From the NCBI GenBank assembly GCA_026122235.1, contig JAOCZM010000098.1, positions 186,001 through 250,000 of the forward strand: DNA of 64,000 bases. The letters run 5' to 3'. This document shows positions 1 through 11,040 of this stretch, in pieces (within the stretch, counting starts at the first letter, position 1; the number at the start of each line of letters is the position of its first letter). Under the pieces are notes generated by a model, which had not been told where the DNA came from, made no database searches, and saw only the letters and a list, made by a program, of their open reading frames with translations. A program made the position numbers and the translations under genes. The DNA is from Vinca minor. Its lineage: Eukaryota > Streptophyta > Magnoliopsida > Gentianales > Apocynaceae.

Positions 1-2222
1 CATAAGAATGCATCATCTTCATTTATGGATAAGCATTTAAAATCGCATGCAACAAGATCATCCAATGACAACATATAAACATTACCGGTTCTATTAGCAA
101 CAAGCACTTTTTCATGTGAAGAGCTATCAACAATAGAGCAAGCCTTTTTGCTAAACATAACATCAAAACCATTAACACAAAGTTGGCTAATACTAAGCAA
201 ATTATATTTGAGGGTATCAACAAGAAGAACATGCTTAACAAGAGTTGATGAACCTTTACCAACATTTCCAATGCCAAGGATTCTACCCTTCCTTTTGTCC
301 CCAAACGTGACATAACCTTCATAGATAGGTTCCATGTCTTTGACTAATGAGGCATCTCCGGTCATGTGGCGACAACATCCACTATCAAGAAACCATTGAG
401 ACGGAGTATTTACCTTGCTTGCAAGTACCTAAGACAAAGGAGGAGGAGTGACTTTTGGTACCCATACTTGTTTGGGTCCTTGAGGGTTAGTTAAAATACG
501 CTTGATTCTCCAAACAGCTTTCACTCCCTTTTCAATTTTTCTCTTCACATAACATCTAGCACTAGTGTGTCCAAATTTTCCACAATATGTGCAACAAGTA
601 GATGGCTTAAAAGATTTTTGAATATGCTCACGATATCTATTTTGCTTATGTGAGGTACTAGCATTCACATAGTGTTTTCTAGGTAACTTAGAAGAGCTAG
701 CAATATATCAAAATGAGTCGAATGTATATATCCTAATCCATGTTTAACATTTGAAGTACGTTGCATACAAAGAATTTGATCAAGATCTTTTGTTCCTTTG
801 GTGAAGTTATCAACAAGTGAGGTGAGATCAACAACTTTGGTTTTTAAACAATCAAACTCAACAAGTTTGCATTCAAGAGAAGACAATTTATCATATGCTT
901 CTTGATACTTTAATGAGGAAGTTTTGCAAGTAGTCATAAGCTTTTCATTTTCGATTTTCAAGCAATCAACATCATCACATAACTTTTTGTTTTCACTAAG
1001 CAACCTAGATCTTTCTTCAAACAAGGATTCAATTTTAAGCTTCATTTCTTGGTTTTTCTTAGCACATTTCTTAAGTTGATCAAACATATCACACAAAAGT
1101 TCATTAGGATCATCTTCATCATCATCAAGGGATTTAGAAGTAGTGGGTGTAAGATGTACCTGATTCCCGAAAGCCATGAAGCAAACATTTGCGTTTTCCT
1201 CTTCTTCTTCATGACCATTCTCTTCTTGATCCCATGTGCTTAGCATGCCCTTGGCATTCTTTGGTTTGAAGAATTTTTTCTTTTTGTCTTCCTTGGGCTC
1301 TTTTTCTTTGGCGGAGGGGCACTCTCCTATGAGATGTTGGTTGCTTCCACATTCATAGCATCTCATCCCATTAGGATTTTGTTTTCTTCTATTTTGGAAG
1401 AATTTTCTTCCTTTTCCGGGAAACATTTTTTTTATGCGCTTTACCACCAAAGCCATGGTCTCATCATCTAAGTTGATGTCTTCTTCATCACTTGAATGGT
1501 TGGATTCATCAAGATCAAGAATAGCCTTTAGAGCAATACTCTTCTTTGCCTTTTCAATATGCTCATCCTTTTTGTGTGTGAGCTCATAAGTGAGAAGATA
1601 ACCAATGAGCTCCTCCGTAGGATAAGTTTTCAAGTCCTTTGCTTCTTCAATAACTAGAGCTTTGCCTTCCCAACTTTTAGGAAGTGAGTTGAGTATCTTC
1701 CTATTCATTTCACCCATAGAGTATTCCTTTCCGTAAGATCTCAACCCATTGACAACATTGGTGAACCTAGTGTTCATCTCATTTATAGTTTCATTTGGCT
1801 TCATAGAGAAAAGCTCATATTCCCTCACAAGCATGTTGAGCTTTGATTCTTTGACTTGATTAGTCCCCTCATGGGTGACTTCTAAGGTTTTCCACATCGT
1901 GAGCGGATTTGCTTCCACGTATCCGATTGTACTCATCCGGATTAAGAGAACAACTAATAATGTTCATAGCTCGATAATTGAGGGTCATTTTCTTGGACTC
2001 ATCTTCATTAAACTCATTGTCCAATTTTGGAACTTGAACATCATCCACCACTTTCATAGGTACATATGGACCTTCTTCAAAAATCTACCATAAGGAGTAG
2101 TCTATAGAGCACACATAGATTTTGAAACGGTCTTTCCAAGCATTAAATTTGTTTCCATCAAAGAGAGGTGGTCTATTAGTGGAAGATCCCTCTAGGTAGG
2201 CTAAAGCGGAATTTTCGGCCAT
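1..2222 (-). pseudogene. Copia-1 gag and protease region, broken
   Basis: Gag packages the element RNA into particles, and the protease matures the polyprotein. Translation starts at the ATG at 2222-2220, 42 bases past the PBS. The N-terminus has the usual copia gag feel (PPLFDGNKF followed by W-K). A stop (TAG, 2087-2085) and a frameshift near 1900 precede the long open stretch 1936-665. That stretch holds the UBN2-type gag domain, a CCHC zinc knuckle (CYECGSNQHLIGEC), a Lys-rich linker and a coiled coil. A second frameshift near 700 leads to a second CCHC knuckle (CTYCGKFGHTSARC, about 600-555). One TAG at 431-429 separates this from the protease, whose catalytic D-S-G sits in WFLDSGCCRHM near 398-366. 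The frame stays open to the window edge. At least four lesions make it a pseudogene. Confidence 0.88.
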
Positions 2223-2263
2223 AATCTTTACTTCAAAGCGGTTAAGCTAAAGGTGAAGACGAG

Positions 2264-2275
2264 GCTCTGATACCA
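2264..2275 (-). promoter_or_regulatory. Copia-1 primer-binding site (initiator-Met tRNA)
   Basis: On the minus strand this reads TGGTATCAGAGC, the complement of the 3' end of plant initiator methionine tRNA, which primes minus-strand cDNA synthesis. It lies two bases inside the LTR end (CA at 2279-2278), the usual spacing for plant copia elements. Confidence 0.93.
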
Positions 2276-2277
2276 AT

Positions 2278-3586
2278 TGAAAAACACAGGAGGGGAGGGG
2301 GGTGAATTGGGTTTTTATAAAAGTGGCTTCTTTTTCTTTTCAAACTTTTGGATTGTGAAACTTGTATTTGAAGTTTGGAGATAATTGAGCAAAAGTAAAA
2401 CAAGGAAAGCAAGACACGTGATTTATAGTGGTTCGATTCACAAAGAATCTACATCCACTACCTTGAGTCTTACCCAAGGATTTTCAACCACTTTACTAAG
2501 AAAAGTAATTACACAAGTGGCTAACTCACAAAGAGTTTTACACAAATAACCACAATTATAAACTCCACTCACTAAGAGTACAAAGCCCACACCAAGTAGG
2601 TCTTGACACAATAAATACCCTATCACTAAGAGAGGGAAAGATGGAGATATATTGAGAGAGTTACACACTCAAAAAGTGGAGGATAGATACCTTTAAAGAT
2701 CTTACTTTAATGCTCTTAGAACTTGGGATTCAACAACTTGTGTCTTACAAGTGAGATTGTGATTTTGAACTTTTCAACACATTGATAAAGTTGGATATGC
2801 TTTGAAAGTGTTAAAGCTTTTTGTATAATCAATGTATATTCTCTCTGGTTGTTGTGAGAAGATTCCTCTGCAATAGAGCTTTTATACTTTTCAAAAGAAT
2901 CCAAAAAACAACTTTTAAAACGGTCATATAACGGCTAGTTTTCACATAGTTCGGTTGACCGCAAGTTATCTCGGATGATCCAATCAAAAGGATCGGACGA
3001 TCCTAAGTGTACATAGGTCGACCGAGACAGACAATTCCCAAAAACTCAACTCTCTGTTTCTTGTTCGGATGATCTGTGCAAGGCTCGGATGATCCGAATT
3101 TCCTGGGCTCAAGAGATGTTGATTTTTCACAAGTTTTGAAATCTTTTAAGGTCAAAATGGTTTACTCAAAAGTAACTAATACTTGAAAAACAATTTTCAA
3201 GATCTTTAGACAATGAAACAAAAGGCTTTTGAGAAGGGAACGGTTTTAAAGATCATTTTTGAAACTGAGCTTTATGAAAACTATTTTTAAAGGTGCAAGA
3301 CAATAGTGTTGTGATCCTAAGTTCATGTGAGCAATGGTTAGAGCTTTAAGATATATATAAAGAAATGCTAAGCTATTCTAACCACACCTAAGCCTTCAAT
3401 CTTCACGTCTTGAGAGATGTGCCTTCAAGAATGTAAACATTTAGTCTTGAGCACGGCTTGATTGAAGTACTAAGAGCTTCCATCTTAGTGAACCATTATT
3501 CTATCACAACGATTGAAACCATTAGATACAACATCAGATGTTTGTACATTATCAAAAACTGAGTTTGTTCGCCCTTAGGGCTTACA
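2278..3586 (-). repeat. Copia-1 5' LTR
   Basis: This LTR of about 1.3 kb starts TGTAAGCCCTAAGGGC on the minus strand at 3586 and ends CA at 2278. Both ends are supported by alignment to the solo LTR 32909-34447, which has the same layout: a G-rich run beside the downstream end, then blocks shared base for base such as GTGGTTCGATTCAC and AAGAATCTACATCCACTACC. The U3 part (about 2930-3110) holds repeated CGGATGATC and GGTCGACCG motifs. Open frames inside it are short and not conserved with the solo LTR, so I do not call genes here. Confidence 0.88.
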
Positions 3587-4885
3587 TATTCATATTCTCA
3601 ATCTAGAGCTCATGATTGTTCATGACCCTATTCTAAGATATATCTCATAATATAATAAGTTATAAGTGTCTGGGAGCACTTCTTGCCCTTAATGTGACTC
3701 GGTTCCTAAAGAGAATAAACAAATGGGGTTGTTAACAGTATGTTGTGGAGTTCACAAAGGGTGAGTGATGACATAACAAGGTGTATATTCTTAAATAGAA
3801 TCATTGTGCCTTACCCAGTGATGAGAAATGAAAAGATATGATATGTGGCCTTCCTGAAACGTGTAATAAAAGTTCAGGCTGTTAACAGCTGGTTAGTGTT
3901 ATTATCAGATTATTGAGCTGGGTTGTAGAATTACATGTTGTGTGTCATAGTAACACTCATCATGTCAGAATTTATATGTTGGAAAGCTATGAGTCATGAT
4001 ATGATAAGTTAATGGTGCTCGGAGAACGACTTCTGATGTGTATGTGATTGATTTGATACGTTATTGTTATGAAATGCTATGTTTATGTTTTGGTGATGTT
4101 TTTATGTATTAAAGTTTGTCAAAATCTCTGTTTTGGGAAAGGGAGGGATATTTGGAAAATAAAAAAATGAGATTTACTTTGTAATTTTGCATTAAAGATT
4201 GGCATTTATGAACCTCGGGTGACCACTCTGGTTGAGCGGACTGATCATCCATCATCCAGAGGGAGATGTTGAGGCTACTGCTTGGGATTCAGAAGATCTT
4301 CGGTCGACCGGAATACCCTTTACTTCGCCTGGAGTCTTCTTTTGACACTTTTACTATCCTGGCTTCTGTTTTGTCCAAGTTGTTATTGTTCTGAATCCAT
4401 ATGTTATGCTTTCAAGTGTATTATAAGTCTTTCAAAGATGTGTACATGTTAAGTTATGTCAAGCTATATATTTCACATGTTTTGGGAAACAGTGATGTTT
4501 TGATGTCTCTTTGGTCCTTCATCCCAAGGACGATTGATCTTTACCGGGCTAGTTTAGTAGCTCAGTCTTTTATCTTTATATATTTTGCAGATGATTATGT
4601 AGATGACACTCTTGAGGATTCTTGGGATGGGAATCCGAAGAGTAGAACCTGAACTGATATTATGTAATAGTTATGTTTAAACTTTTCCTTTAGTTGATCA
4701 CTAGTGAACCATATTTTTTAATGATACAAAAGAATGATGATGTAGCATTTATTTTATGCTGCAACACTTAAAGTTTCTTTTAAGTTATGATATAAACGTT
4801 AGAATTTATCTTTTATGTTACGGGTTCGGTGTCTCACTAGTAGATGAGATGTTGTCAGGTCACCCTCTAGTTACGGGGTGCGACA
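3587..4885 (+). repeat. Ty3/gypsy-type LTR, right part, truncated by Copia-1
   Basis: The right end is clear: the sequence ends in GGGTGCGACA at 4885 and is followed four bases later by an initiator-Met PBS. The left end is not seen because Copia-1 starts at 3586. A CGGTCGACCG palindrome lies at 4301-4310. The open frame 4401-4652 lies wholly inside the LTR and has no recognisable domain, so it is not called. The family cannot be told from this piece. Gypsy is preferred from the LTR end and PBS spacing, but no pol follows. Confidence 0.6.
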
Positions 4886-4889
4886 TAAG

Positions 4890-4901
4890 TGGTATCAGAG
4901 C
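4890..4901 (+). promoter_or_regulatory. Primer-binding site of truncated gypsy-type element
   Basis: TGGTATCAGAGC, complementary to initiator-Met tRNA, lies immediately downstream of the LTR ending at 4885. It shows that the preceding 1.3 kb is a 5' LTR in plus orientation. No gag follows, so the internal region has been lost apart from a possible leader. Confidence 0.9.
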
Positions 4902-7352
4902 AGGTCGAACCTTAGGCTTGAATCTGTGGTTATAAGTAAGTGTGGAATGAACATAGGAAGAATTCGACAGACGACTTAAGAAGTGATATTTGGGTAGAAA
5001 CTCTGGAATTAGGACATATGTGTTTAATTATCGTTTTATATGTCATTATTGATATGCTATTCTATGTTTATATCACATGGTATACCATGTTGACTTGTTA
5101 TGTGAAATTATGTGTTTATATACTTATTTATCATGTTTATTCGAAGATTGAGATATTATGTATGAACTGTATTAATATATTAGCCATATTTTAATTGCTT
5201 TAACTGCATTAACATGCTAGTTGACTTTAATTGCTTCAACTGATGTGCCATGTAGCTCCATAGCTTTACTTATATAAGTTTTATTGCATGACTTTATTGC
5301 TTAATGTATTCATTTATCTATCTTGATGTTATGAGTTTAATTGGGATATGATGTATATATTATTGTATTAGCATACTAGTTTGCTTATTACTGATTTATC
5401 TGAGTAGCGCAGCGAAAGCGTGTTGGTAACAGGTACACTTAGGTTATTATGTATATCTATTTTACTAACTTACAAATGCACACGGGTACCGTGATAGGCA
5501 CGAAAAAATATTTTAAGATCACATGAACTGTGTTAGCATTTTGTGTGATTAATAAGAAAATACATACATGTTTCTTTCCACGAATTTGATCCCACCTTCC
5601 TCGCAATTTTACCACTCTAGTACTCTTAATTTAAAGCACCGATTTTTTTCCACACCATACCTAGTGCTTACAAATAGAATTCTCTCCTCTCTTCGTAAAT
5701 TATGCATCCCTAACCGTTGCTTTCCTTTGGTGGTGCTCAAATTTTTAGACGAAAGGATGAAATTACTTTGCTCAATCACATTTTCCTAAGTATGCGATGA
5801 TGAATCTTATTAGTTGAAATCTATTCTACAATCCCGCGTACATATTTTTGTCCATGAAAATAGCTGTTATTTAACAAAATATCTAATTTTTTTTTTTTAA
5901 AATTTAGCCGTCAACCGATAATCAATCTACGTATTGAAAAATACATGCCTCAACACCCTAAATTTTAACCCAGACGAAGAGTTGTATTCGTAGTGTTTGT
6001 TTAGGTCACCGTCCAAGATTTCCTCAGATTTTTTTTTTTTTCGATGCAAATCCAAGATTTCCTCAGATAAGAATCAAGAAAGAAGCAAAAAGACACTGCG
6101 TGGATGGTAGTGTGGGTTGGAGCTAATGGTCCTGACATGATGCCCTGTCACAACAACGCTTACGGTGCTGCGCATGAGCAGGGCCTACATTTACAAATAT
6201 TGAATGTGAAAAATTAGACCAGGACCATTAAGTTTTGTCCCCACCCAATTTTCGATGGATGCATAGTTAATAAGATTATCTTAAATGAATAGTATAAGTT
6301 AAAATGTTGGCACATTGTTCATTCAATAAACTCTTATTTGCAAGTAAAACGTGAAGTCACTGGAGTTCAAGAAGTTTGTTGTTTTGCTTCAAATCTAGTC
6401 AATGGCGATAACTTTGTTAAGAGTTATTCTTGAAAGGGATCCAGGTATAAGAGCACGCTAGATTAGTTATAAACTTTAAAACGAACATAGATACCCATGG
6501 AACCTTAAACCTCAGGATAAGTAGGAAAATCCAACAACAGCCATTGTCTTTGTGTTCAAGAGTTTATCAAGCAAATTAATCCCGAAAGCGAAAGCTGCAA
6601 ATATTTATTTGGAAAACAAGCTCCAATATTCTCCGTACTTTCTATAATTTTTAGCAAAAATGATAAGAAATTTGTCCTATTTTCATCTTTTTTTCAAGGT
6701 TTTACCTTGTTCCAGTACATAAAAAAGTCTCTACTGCAATTTAGAGAAAAATATTTTATTTAAAAATGTACTCTACATCTAGTGATAACATTTCTACTAT
6801 CTAACATGCTCTTGATAAATAATTGTAGTGGAGGATCTGAAGGTTCAGATAGTCTTTTCATTCCCTGATTTTGAAGATCTATTGTAATACAACATTTCTT
6901 TCTATATATGGAGAGAAAGGTACACTTTTCTCATATCGTGCATTTGGTATAACAGAAACTCTCTCATCTTTCAAATTCCAAAGCCGTACGTGAACCTGAG
7001 TTTCTCATGATCATCAACGATGGGTAGTTTGCAGTTGGACTTGGGGGCATCCTCAATATTAACGTGAAGCTTCTTCGACATTGAATGACTATTGCTCGAG
7101 ATTATGTCAGCATATCTTGGCTGCAAAAGCTCGAATCTTCAAAACTAATCTTCAAAACTAGCCGGACATACTCCTTGTCAGGGTTTGAGGATCTTTGTGT
7201 ATAACTATGGGCCAAGGAATCTATTGTCCCCTTGGAATATCCATTTTGGCTTAGTGAAGATACTTGTCAAGTAGGCAGTCATGTGTGTTGTTAGACATAT
7301 GAGATGCACTTCCAGACCCGCGGGCACTGGGTATGACAAATTGCTTCACCAT
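4902..7352. other. AT-rich stretch without recognisable genes
   Basis: The first 500 bases after the PBS may be leftover leader of the truncated gypsy-type element. The rest has only short open frames with no motif I recognise. The part next to 7352 should contain the 3' UTR of the ATL gene on the minus strand. I see no tRNA, no inverted repeat pair and no long direct repeat here. Confidence 0.5.
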
Positions 7353-8018
7353 CTATGTTTGGTAACTGCGTACTAAAGCTTCATGCGCAAGAGGAATAAT
7401 TCTTACACCGGTTACTTGAGGTGGAGCTGGCGAAACAGATGTACTAGCCTGAATATTACAACCGACAATTTTTTGGCTGATTTCAATCAGGCAGTTGCGG
7501 CAAGTAGGACAAGAAGAGTGTGAATTGAGCCATTTATCAATACATCGGACATGAAATCCATGGTTACATTTAGGAAGAACTCGAACTTTCTCTCCTTGGG
7601 CAAACTCCGAAAGGCAAATGACACATTCACCGGCCAGGCCTGGAAGTTTTGGGTTAGCTGAGTAGTTTATTATAGGGAATGTTCTTAAGGCCTTTTTGTT
7701 AATCCCGGTGTTGACTAATCGGGCCGGTTGGCTATTCTCTAATTCAGAAGAAACTATACTTGTGCACCTTAATATACATCTAATTATAAAGTTCATTCCG
7801 AGTGAGCAAATTATGGCACATAAAAGGACTGAAAGGACCATAATTACATTTGCGTCGAAACTGTTATTGCCAGGATTGGTGTGATCATGTGTTGGTGGAG
7901 TTGCGGAATCGTGTGTAGGATATAAAGGGGTCTGAATTAACAGCTTTCTTGATTGGAATTGTAGAAGTTCTTGAATAGATGAAGGAGAAATAGAAGTAGG
8001 AGGAAAAGCAGCATCCAT
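7353..8018 (-). CDS. RING-H2 finger E3 ubiquitin ligase, ATL family
   Basis: An intact intronless 221-residue protein, a typical size for the plant ATL family of membrane-anchored E3 ligases, which pass ubiquitin from an E2 to target proteins. A polar N-terminus is followed by one hydrophobic segment (about residues 55-79) that should anchor it in a membrane. A short basic stretch and a weak version of the GLD motif follow (GINKKALRTFP, about 105-115). The RING-H2 finger has all eight zinc ligands in order: C132, C135, C151, H153, H156, C159, C170 and C173, with W163 and P171 at the E2-contact positions. The ATG at 8018 is the only one that keeps the hydrophobic segment, and a TATA box lies about 65 bases upstream. 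It is the only clearly intact host gene in the window. Its exact ATL number and target are not inferable. Open frames on the opposite strand are shadows. Confidence 0.95.
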   Translation of the reverse strand: MDAAFPPTSISPSSIQELLQFQSRKLLIQTPLYPTHDSATPPTHDHTNPGNNSFDANVIMVLSVLLCAIICSLGMNFIIRCILRCTSIVSSELENSQPARLVNTGINKKALRTFPIINYSANPKLPGLAGECVICLSEFAQGEKVRVLPKCNHGFHVRCIDKWLNSHSSCPTCRNCLIEISQKIVGCNIQASTSVSPAPPQVTGVRIIPLAHEALVRSYQT

Positions 8019-8079
8019 TTTTTGTAGCTTGTTTGATGTTTATGAAGTTTTCCTTTGGAGTTGGTTGAGAAAGGGAAAC

Positions 8080-8088
8080 TTATATATA
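8080..8088 (-). promoter_or_regulatory. TATA box of the ATL gene
   Basis: The minus strand reads CTATATATAAG here, about 65 bases before the ATG at 8018. With the usual 30-base spacing, transcription would start near 8050 and leave a short 5' UTR. This is the only TATA-like motif close to the start codon. Confidence 0.6.
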
Positions 8089-8342
8089 GGAAAACAAAAG
8101 CAGAAACGTTTGGATCACTTTTTGATATATTAGTATTTTAAGTAATCAGAAACAATCAAATATTAAGATATCCTTGAGAATTTCAAAGAAAATCTCAAAA
8201 AAACAGTTTTCAAACACCGGAAAGTTGAAACTATAAATATTCTTGCTTGAGCTTAGATTCTCCACTAAGCATTTGATTGTTAAATTGTCCTAACTTAATT
8301 TCTAATGAAGAATTGATTGTTAAATTGTCCTTACTTAATTTC

Positions 8343-8501
8343 GGGTGAAAATTCTCTATCCCCATTCCTGTCCCCATCCCTGTCCCCAACCAATCAGAAT
8401 TTACTATATAAATATTTTTTCAATTATATATACACAGGGTGAATTGTGATTGGGTGGAGAAAGGAATGTGGATAGAAACGGGGACAGATGATTTTTTGCC
8501 C
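8343..8501. mobile_element. hAT-type MITE, 159 bp
   Basis: The two ends are imperfect inverted repeats: GGGTGAAAATTCTC on the left and, read inward from the right, GGGCAAAAAATCATC. Both continue into runs of TGTCCCC, CATTCC and CCAATCA. The element is flanked by an exact 8-bp direct repeat, TTAATTTC, at 8335-8342 and 8502-8509. An 8-bp duplication is the hAT hallmark. There is no coding capacity. It lies about 250 bases upstream of the ATL TATA box. A duplicated flank (TTAATTTCTAATGAAGAATT, seen at 8295 and again after the element) shows this spot was tandemly repeated before insertion. Confidence 0.85.
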
Positions 8502-8717
8502 TTAATTTCTAATGAAGAATTCGCCCCCTTATTTCCATCCTCTATAAGAATGCCACGGTGGATTCTGTCATGAAACCCATATCTTATATGGCAAATTGGG
8601 ATTAGGGTCCCAGTTGGATAGTGCTTCCCGCATTTTGCTCCTTAGGTTAGTGTTTTGTTTTTATTTTTATGTTTGGTTCATTATCATCTGTCAATATTAA
8701 ATTAAATGGCATACAGC

Positions 8718-9438
8718 CATTATTGTTAAAATCGCGAGCCAACACACAATCGTATGATTCTACGGAGGCAAAACGTGTTGAATCGGTAGTAGAATCGCAA
8801 TCTGGTAGGAACGGAGTAGAATCGTAGACTCGTAGAATCGTACGAGTCTACCGATTCTACCAAAAGCAGAGATTTCCTTTTTAAGATTTCCTCTTCAATA
8901 TCTCTTTCATCCTCAAATGTTGCTTTATTTTCTTTCCCTTTTCCCTTTGAAGTATGCTTCTTTTTTAGGACTGGCTTCTATGGTTCACGGATAACGACAA
9001 TTTATTTCGACATTATGAGATATTTCGACAGGTGATGTTGTTGAAGTTTTCTTCTATGAAGAGGAGGTTCTGGGGTTAATTTAGAAGAGGGTAAACTCGT
9101 TTTCATTATTTTGGAATGGGATGTTCTAGGATAGCAATGGATGAAATGTGAGGTAAGAGGTATCAAGGTGGGAAATCAGGGAATGGGATGTTCTGGGATA
9201 GCATTTTGTGAATTTTGTTGCGTTATTGTCTTTTGAAAAAACTTGTGAAACTATGTTTTATGAATTTTCACATATTGTTAGACCATATGGTATGATTTAT
9301 ATATTAATTATTGTTATTTATATATAAAATATATTTTTTAATTTTTCGGTACGATTTTACGTTTTTTTTACGATTCACGAGTTTACGATTTTTCACCCCT
9401 CCACCGAGTCTACGTAGAATCGCGAGTTTAACAACCTT
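8718..9438. mobile_element. Non-autonomous DNA transposon (MITE-like), 721 bp
   Basis: The ends are related inverted sequences: TTGTTAAAATCGCGA near the left edge and TCGCGAGTTTAACAA near the right. They are flanked by near-identical 9-bp repeats (GCATACAGC at 8709-8717, GCATACAAC at 9439-9447). Nine bases points to the Mutator superfamily, with 8 (hAT) as the alternative. Subterminal parts repeat the decamer ACGATTCTAC and variants in both orientations, typical of transposase-binding arrays. No open frame of note. Confidence 0.7.
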
Positions 9439-9590
9439 GCATACAACAACTAGCATTTGTATGTCACAATATTAAATATTTATTATATAAAATGTAGCAT
9501 GTTAATGTGAGACTATTTTAGGGAGTCTGCCTTCTTCTATTCAAGGGAAGGTTTAGCTCAGAACTTCGAGAATTTTTTTTTTTATATCAC

Positions 9591-10004
9591 AAGGTCCATA
9601 GCCCAGTGGGGCTATAGCCTGCCACAACCATGAGGCATGTGGTTGTGGGTTCGATACCCTCCTCACACAAAGGGGTGTGATTTAATTTTGAATTCTTTGG
9701 TTCTCTTTGTGTGAGGCACTTATATTCCTCTATTGGAGCAACCGGTCTACCGGTCTTCTAATTTACCTCCTCTGTGAGGCACTTATATTCCCCTCACACA
9801 AAGGGTCATGATTTAATTTCCAATTCTTTGATTCTCTTTGTGTGAGGCACTTATATTCCCCTCTTGGGGCAAACAGTCTACCGGTCTTCTAATTTACCTC
9901 CTCTGTGAGGCACTTATACTCCCCTCTTGGGGCAACCGGCTTGTCAGTCTTCTATCCGCCGTACTTGGGCTCTCTCCTCTAGTGAGGTCCAAAAAAAAAA
10001 AAAA
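9591..10004 (+). mobile_element. tRNA-derived SINE (SINE-1) with internal duplication
   Basis: The head has both boxes of an RNA polymerase III promoter: A box TAGCCCAGTGG (9599-9609) and B box GGTTCGATACC (9648-9658), spaced as in tRNA genes. A non-tRNA body and a 14-A tail (9991-10004) follow. A second copy with the same head, body and end lies at 53146-53412, which proves this is a dispersed family. SINE-1 is longer because a block of roughly 135 bases (TCTTTGTGTGAGGCACTT and neighbours) is duplicated head to tail. An open frame across the tail is chance. Confidence 0.88.
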
Positions 10005-10152
10005 GTTTAAAATTTATATCGAAACCAATAAATGCAATACAAGTATGATAAAAAGTCAATTCTCTTTCCTGTGAATTGGCATTTTTTGCCTACGTGTATT
10101 GTACTTAATAGTATGGATGTAAGTTTTAAACTTATTCACTAACCAAGATAAA

Positions 10153-10436
10153 ACTACTCCAGAACTCCTGCGACTCAATGTCATTAAGGTGTGTAATTAA
10201 ACAAGTGATCTCGTTTTAGCATTAGTTTACTTATCAACTATTGTCTTGAACAACTGCTCAAATAACAATGTATTTATGAATTAAGGGAGTCTGCCTTCTA
10301 TTCAAGGGAAGGTTTACCTCAGAACTCCTGCAACTCAATGTCATCAAGGTGTGTAATTAAACAAGTGATCTCACTTTAGCATTAGTTTGCTTATCAACTT
10401 TCTTGAACAACTGTTCAAATAACAATGTATTTATGA
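10153..10436. repeat. Tandem duplication, period about 165 bp
   Basis: Two direct copies (about 10153-10282 and 10318-10436) share AGAACTCCTG, GTGTGTAATTAAACAAGTG and TAACAATGTATTTATGAAT with few differences. The linker GAGTCTGCCTTCTATTC is also found once more near 9527, before the SINE. That suggests the SINE landed in an older copy of the same local repeat. Confidence 0.8.
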
Positions 10437-11040
10437 ATCTTGTCAGACATTAAGGGCCTTTTCAACGGGTAATCTCTTGTACCATTATGTATTGCATTGA
10501 AAATGGGAAATTCTTAGGTGAACCAATGTGATGTAGTTTACAACCAAGATTTGATCCCTATAAAATAGAAACAATGTTGAGCTAACTCTCTGAACCTGCT
10601 CCAATACTTAAGGCATTTTATGTTTATTGGGGGCAAAATTGGAATTTCATTTGACTTGGGCCAGTTGTTAGAGTCATTTGTTGGACAATTTACTTGTCGG
10701 GCCTTTTGTATACCTCAACTGAGTAGAAAGGGTCAATTAAATTCTCTAGTTTCAGATGTTGCTTTGACAATGCTGCAACTCCATGAGAACAGTTGGATCC
10801 CTGATAATTCCCACTATCTACAACTACAATATCTTTTCTCACTTTTTTTGTTTAACCTGAAATAAAATTCTACCAGCAAGTTTTAGTGTACACATGGTAG
10901 ATTCATTTTTCCAAATATTTGCAAGATTTTTGAATAAATTTTATCTTTTTGTCTATCAATCCATTCTCTTCTAGAATGAAGTCTTAACATAAGGTACACC
11001 CTAATGCTCTATAGCAGTCTTAAAATTGGTTTAGTTCTAG
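10437..11040. other. No recognised gene; one short open frame
   Basis: A plus-strand open frame of 81 codons (10620-10865) has a reasonable composition for a protein (stretches like LNSLVSDVALTML) but no motif I recognise. It has no neighbouring exons I can support. It could be a captured or decayed exon. Confidence 0.3.

Larger units (their letters stand above)
1..3586 (-). mobile_element. Ty1/copia retrotransposon (Copia-1), 5' half, cut by window edge
   Basis: Reading down the minus strand from 3586 there is an LTR (3586-2278), a two-base spacer, an initiator-Met PBS (2275-2264), a gag start codon (2222), gag with zinc knuckles, and an aspartic protease motif near 380. This is copia order, and integrase, RT and the 3' LTR should lie beyond the left edge. 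The coding part carries stops and frameshifts, so this copy is dead. Its LTR matches the solo LTR at 32909-34447, so at least two insertions of this family occurred here. It abuts the right part of a gypsy LTR, which suggests insertion into that LTR, but the far junction and target-site duplication are outside the window. Confidence 0.9.

Noticed and set aside
23..322. Open frame of 99 codons near the left edge
   Set aside because: It is out of frame with the copia protease, whose real frame on the same strand shows DSGCCRHM and continues to the edge.
4401..4652. 83-codon frame in the gypsy-type LTR
   Set aside because: It lies entirely within an LTR, with no domain and no start context.
9591..9670. 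Functional tRNA gene
   Set aside because: Box spacing fits, but a non-tRNA body and an A tail follow, and a second copy has the same structure, so it is a SINE.
10620..10865. Possible small gene on the plus strand
   Set aside because: No recognisable domain, no flanking exons and no conserved copy in the window. Recorded only as a neutral interval.
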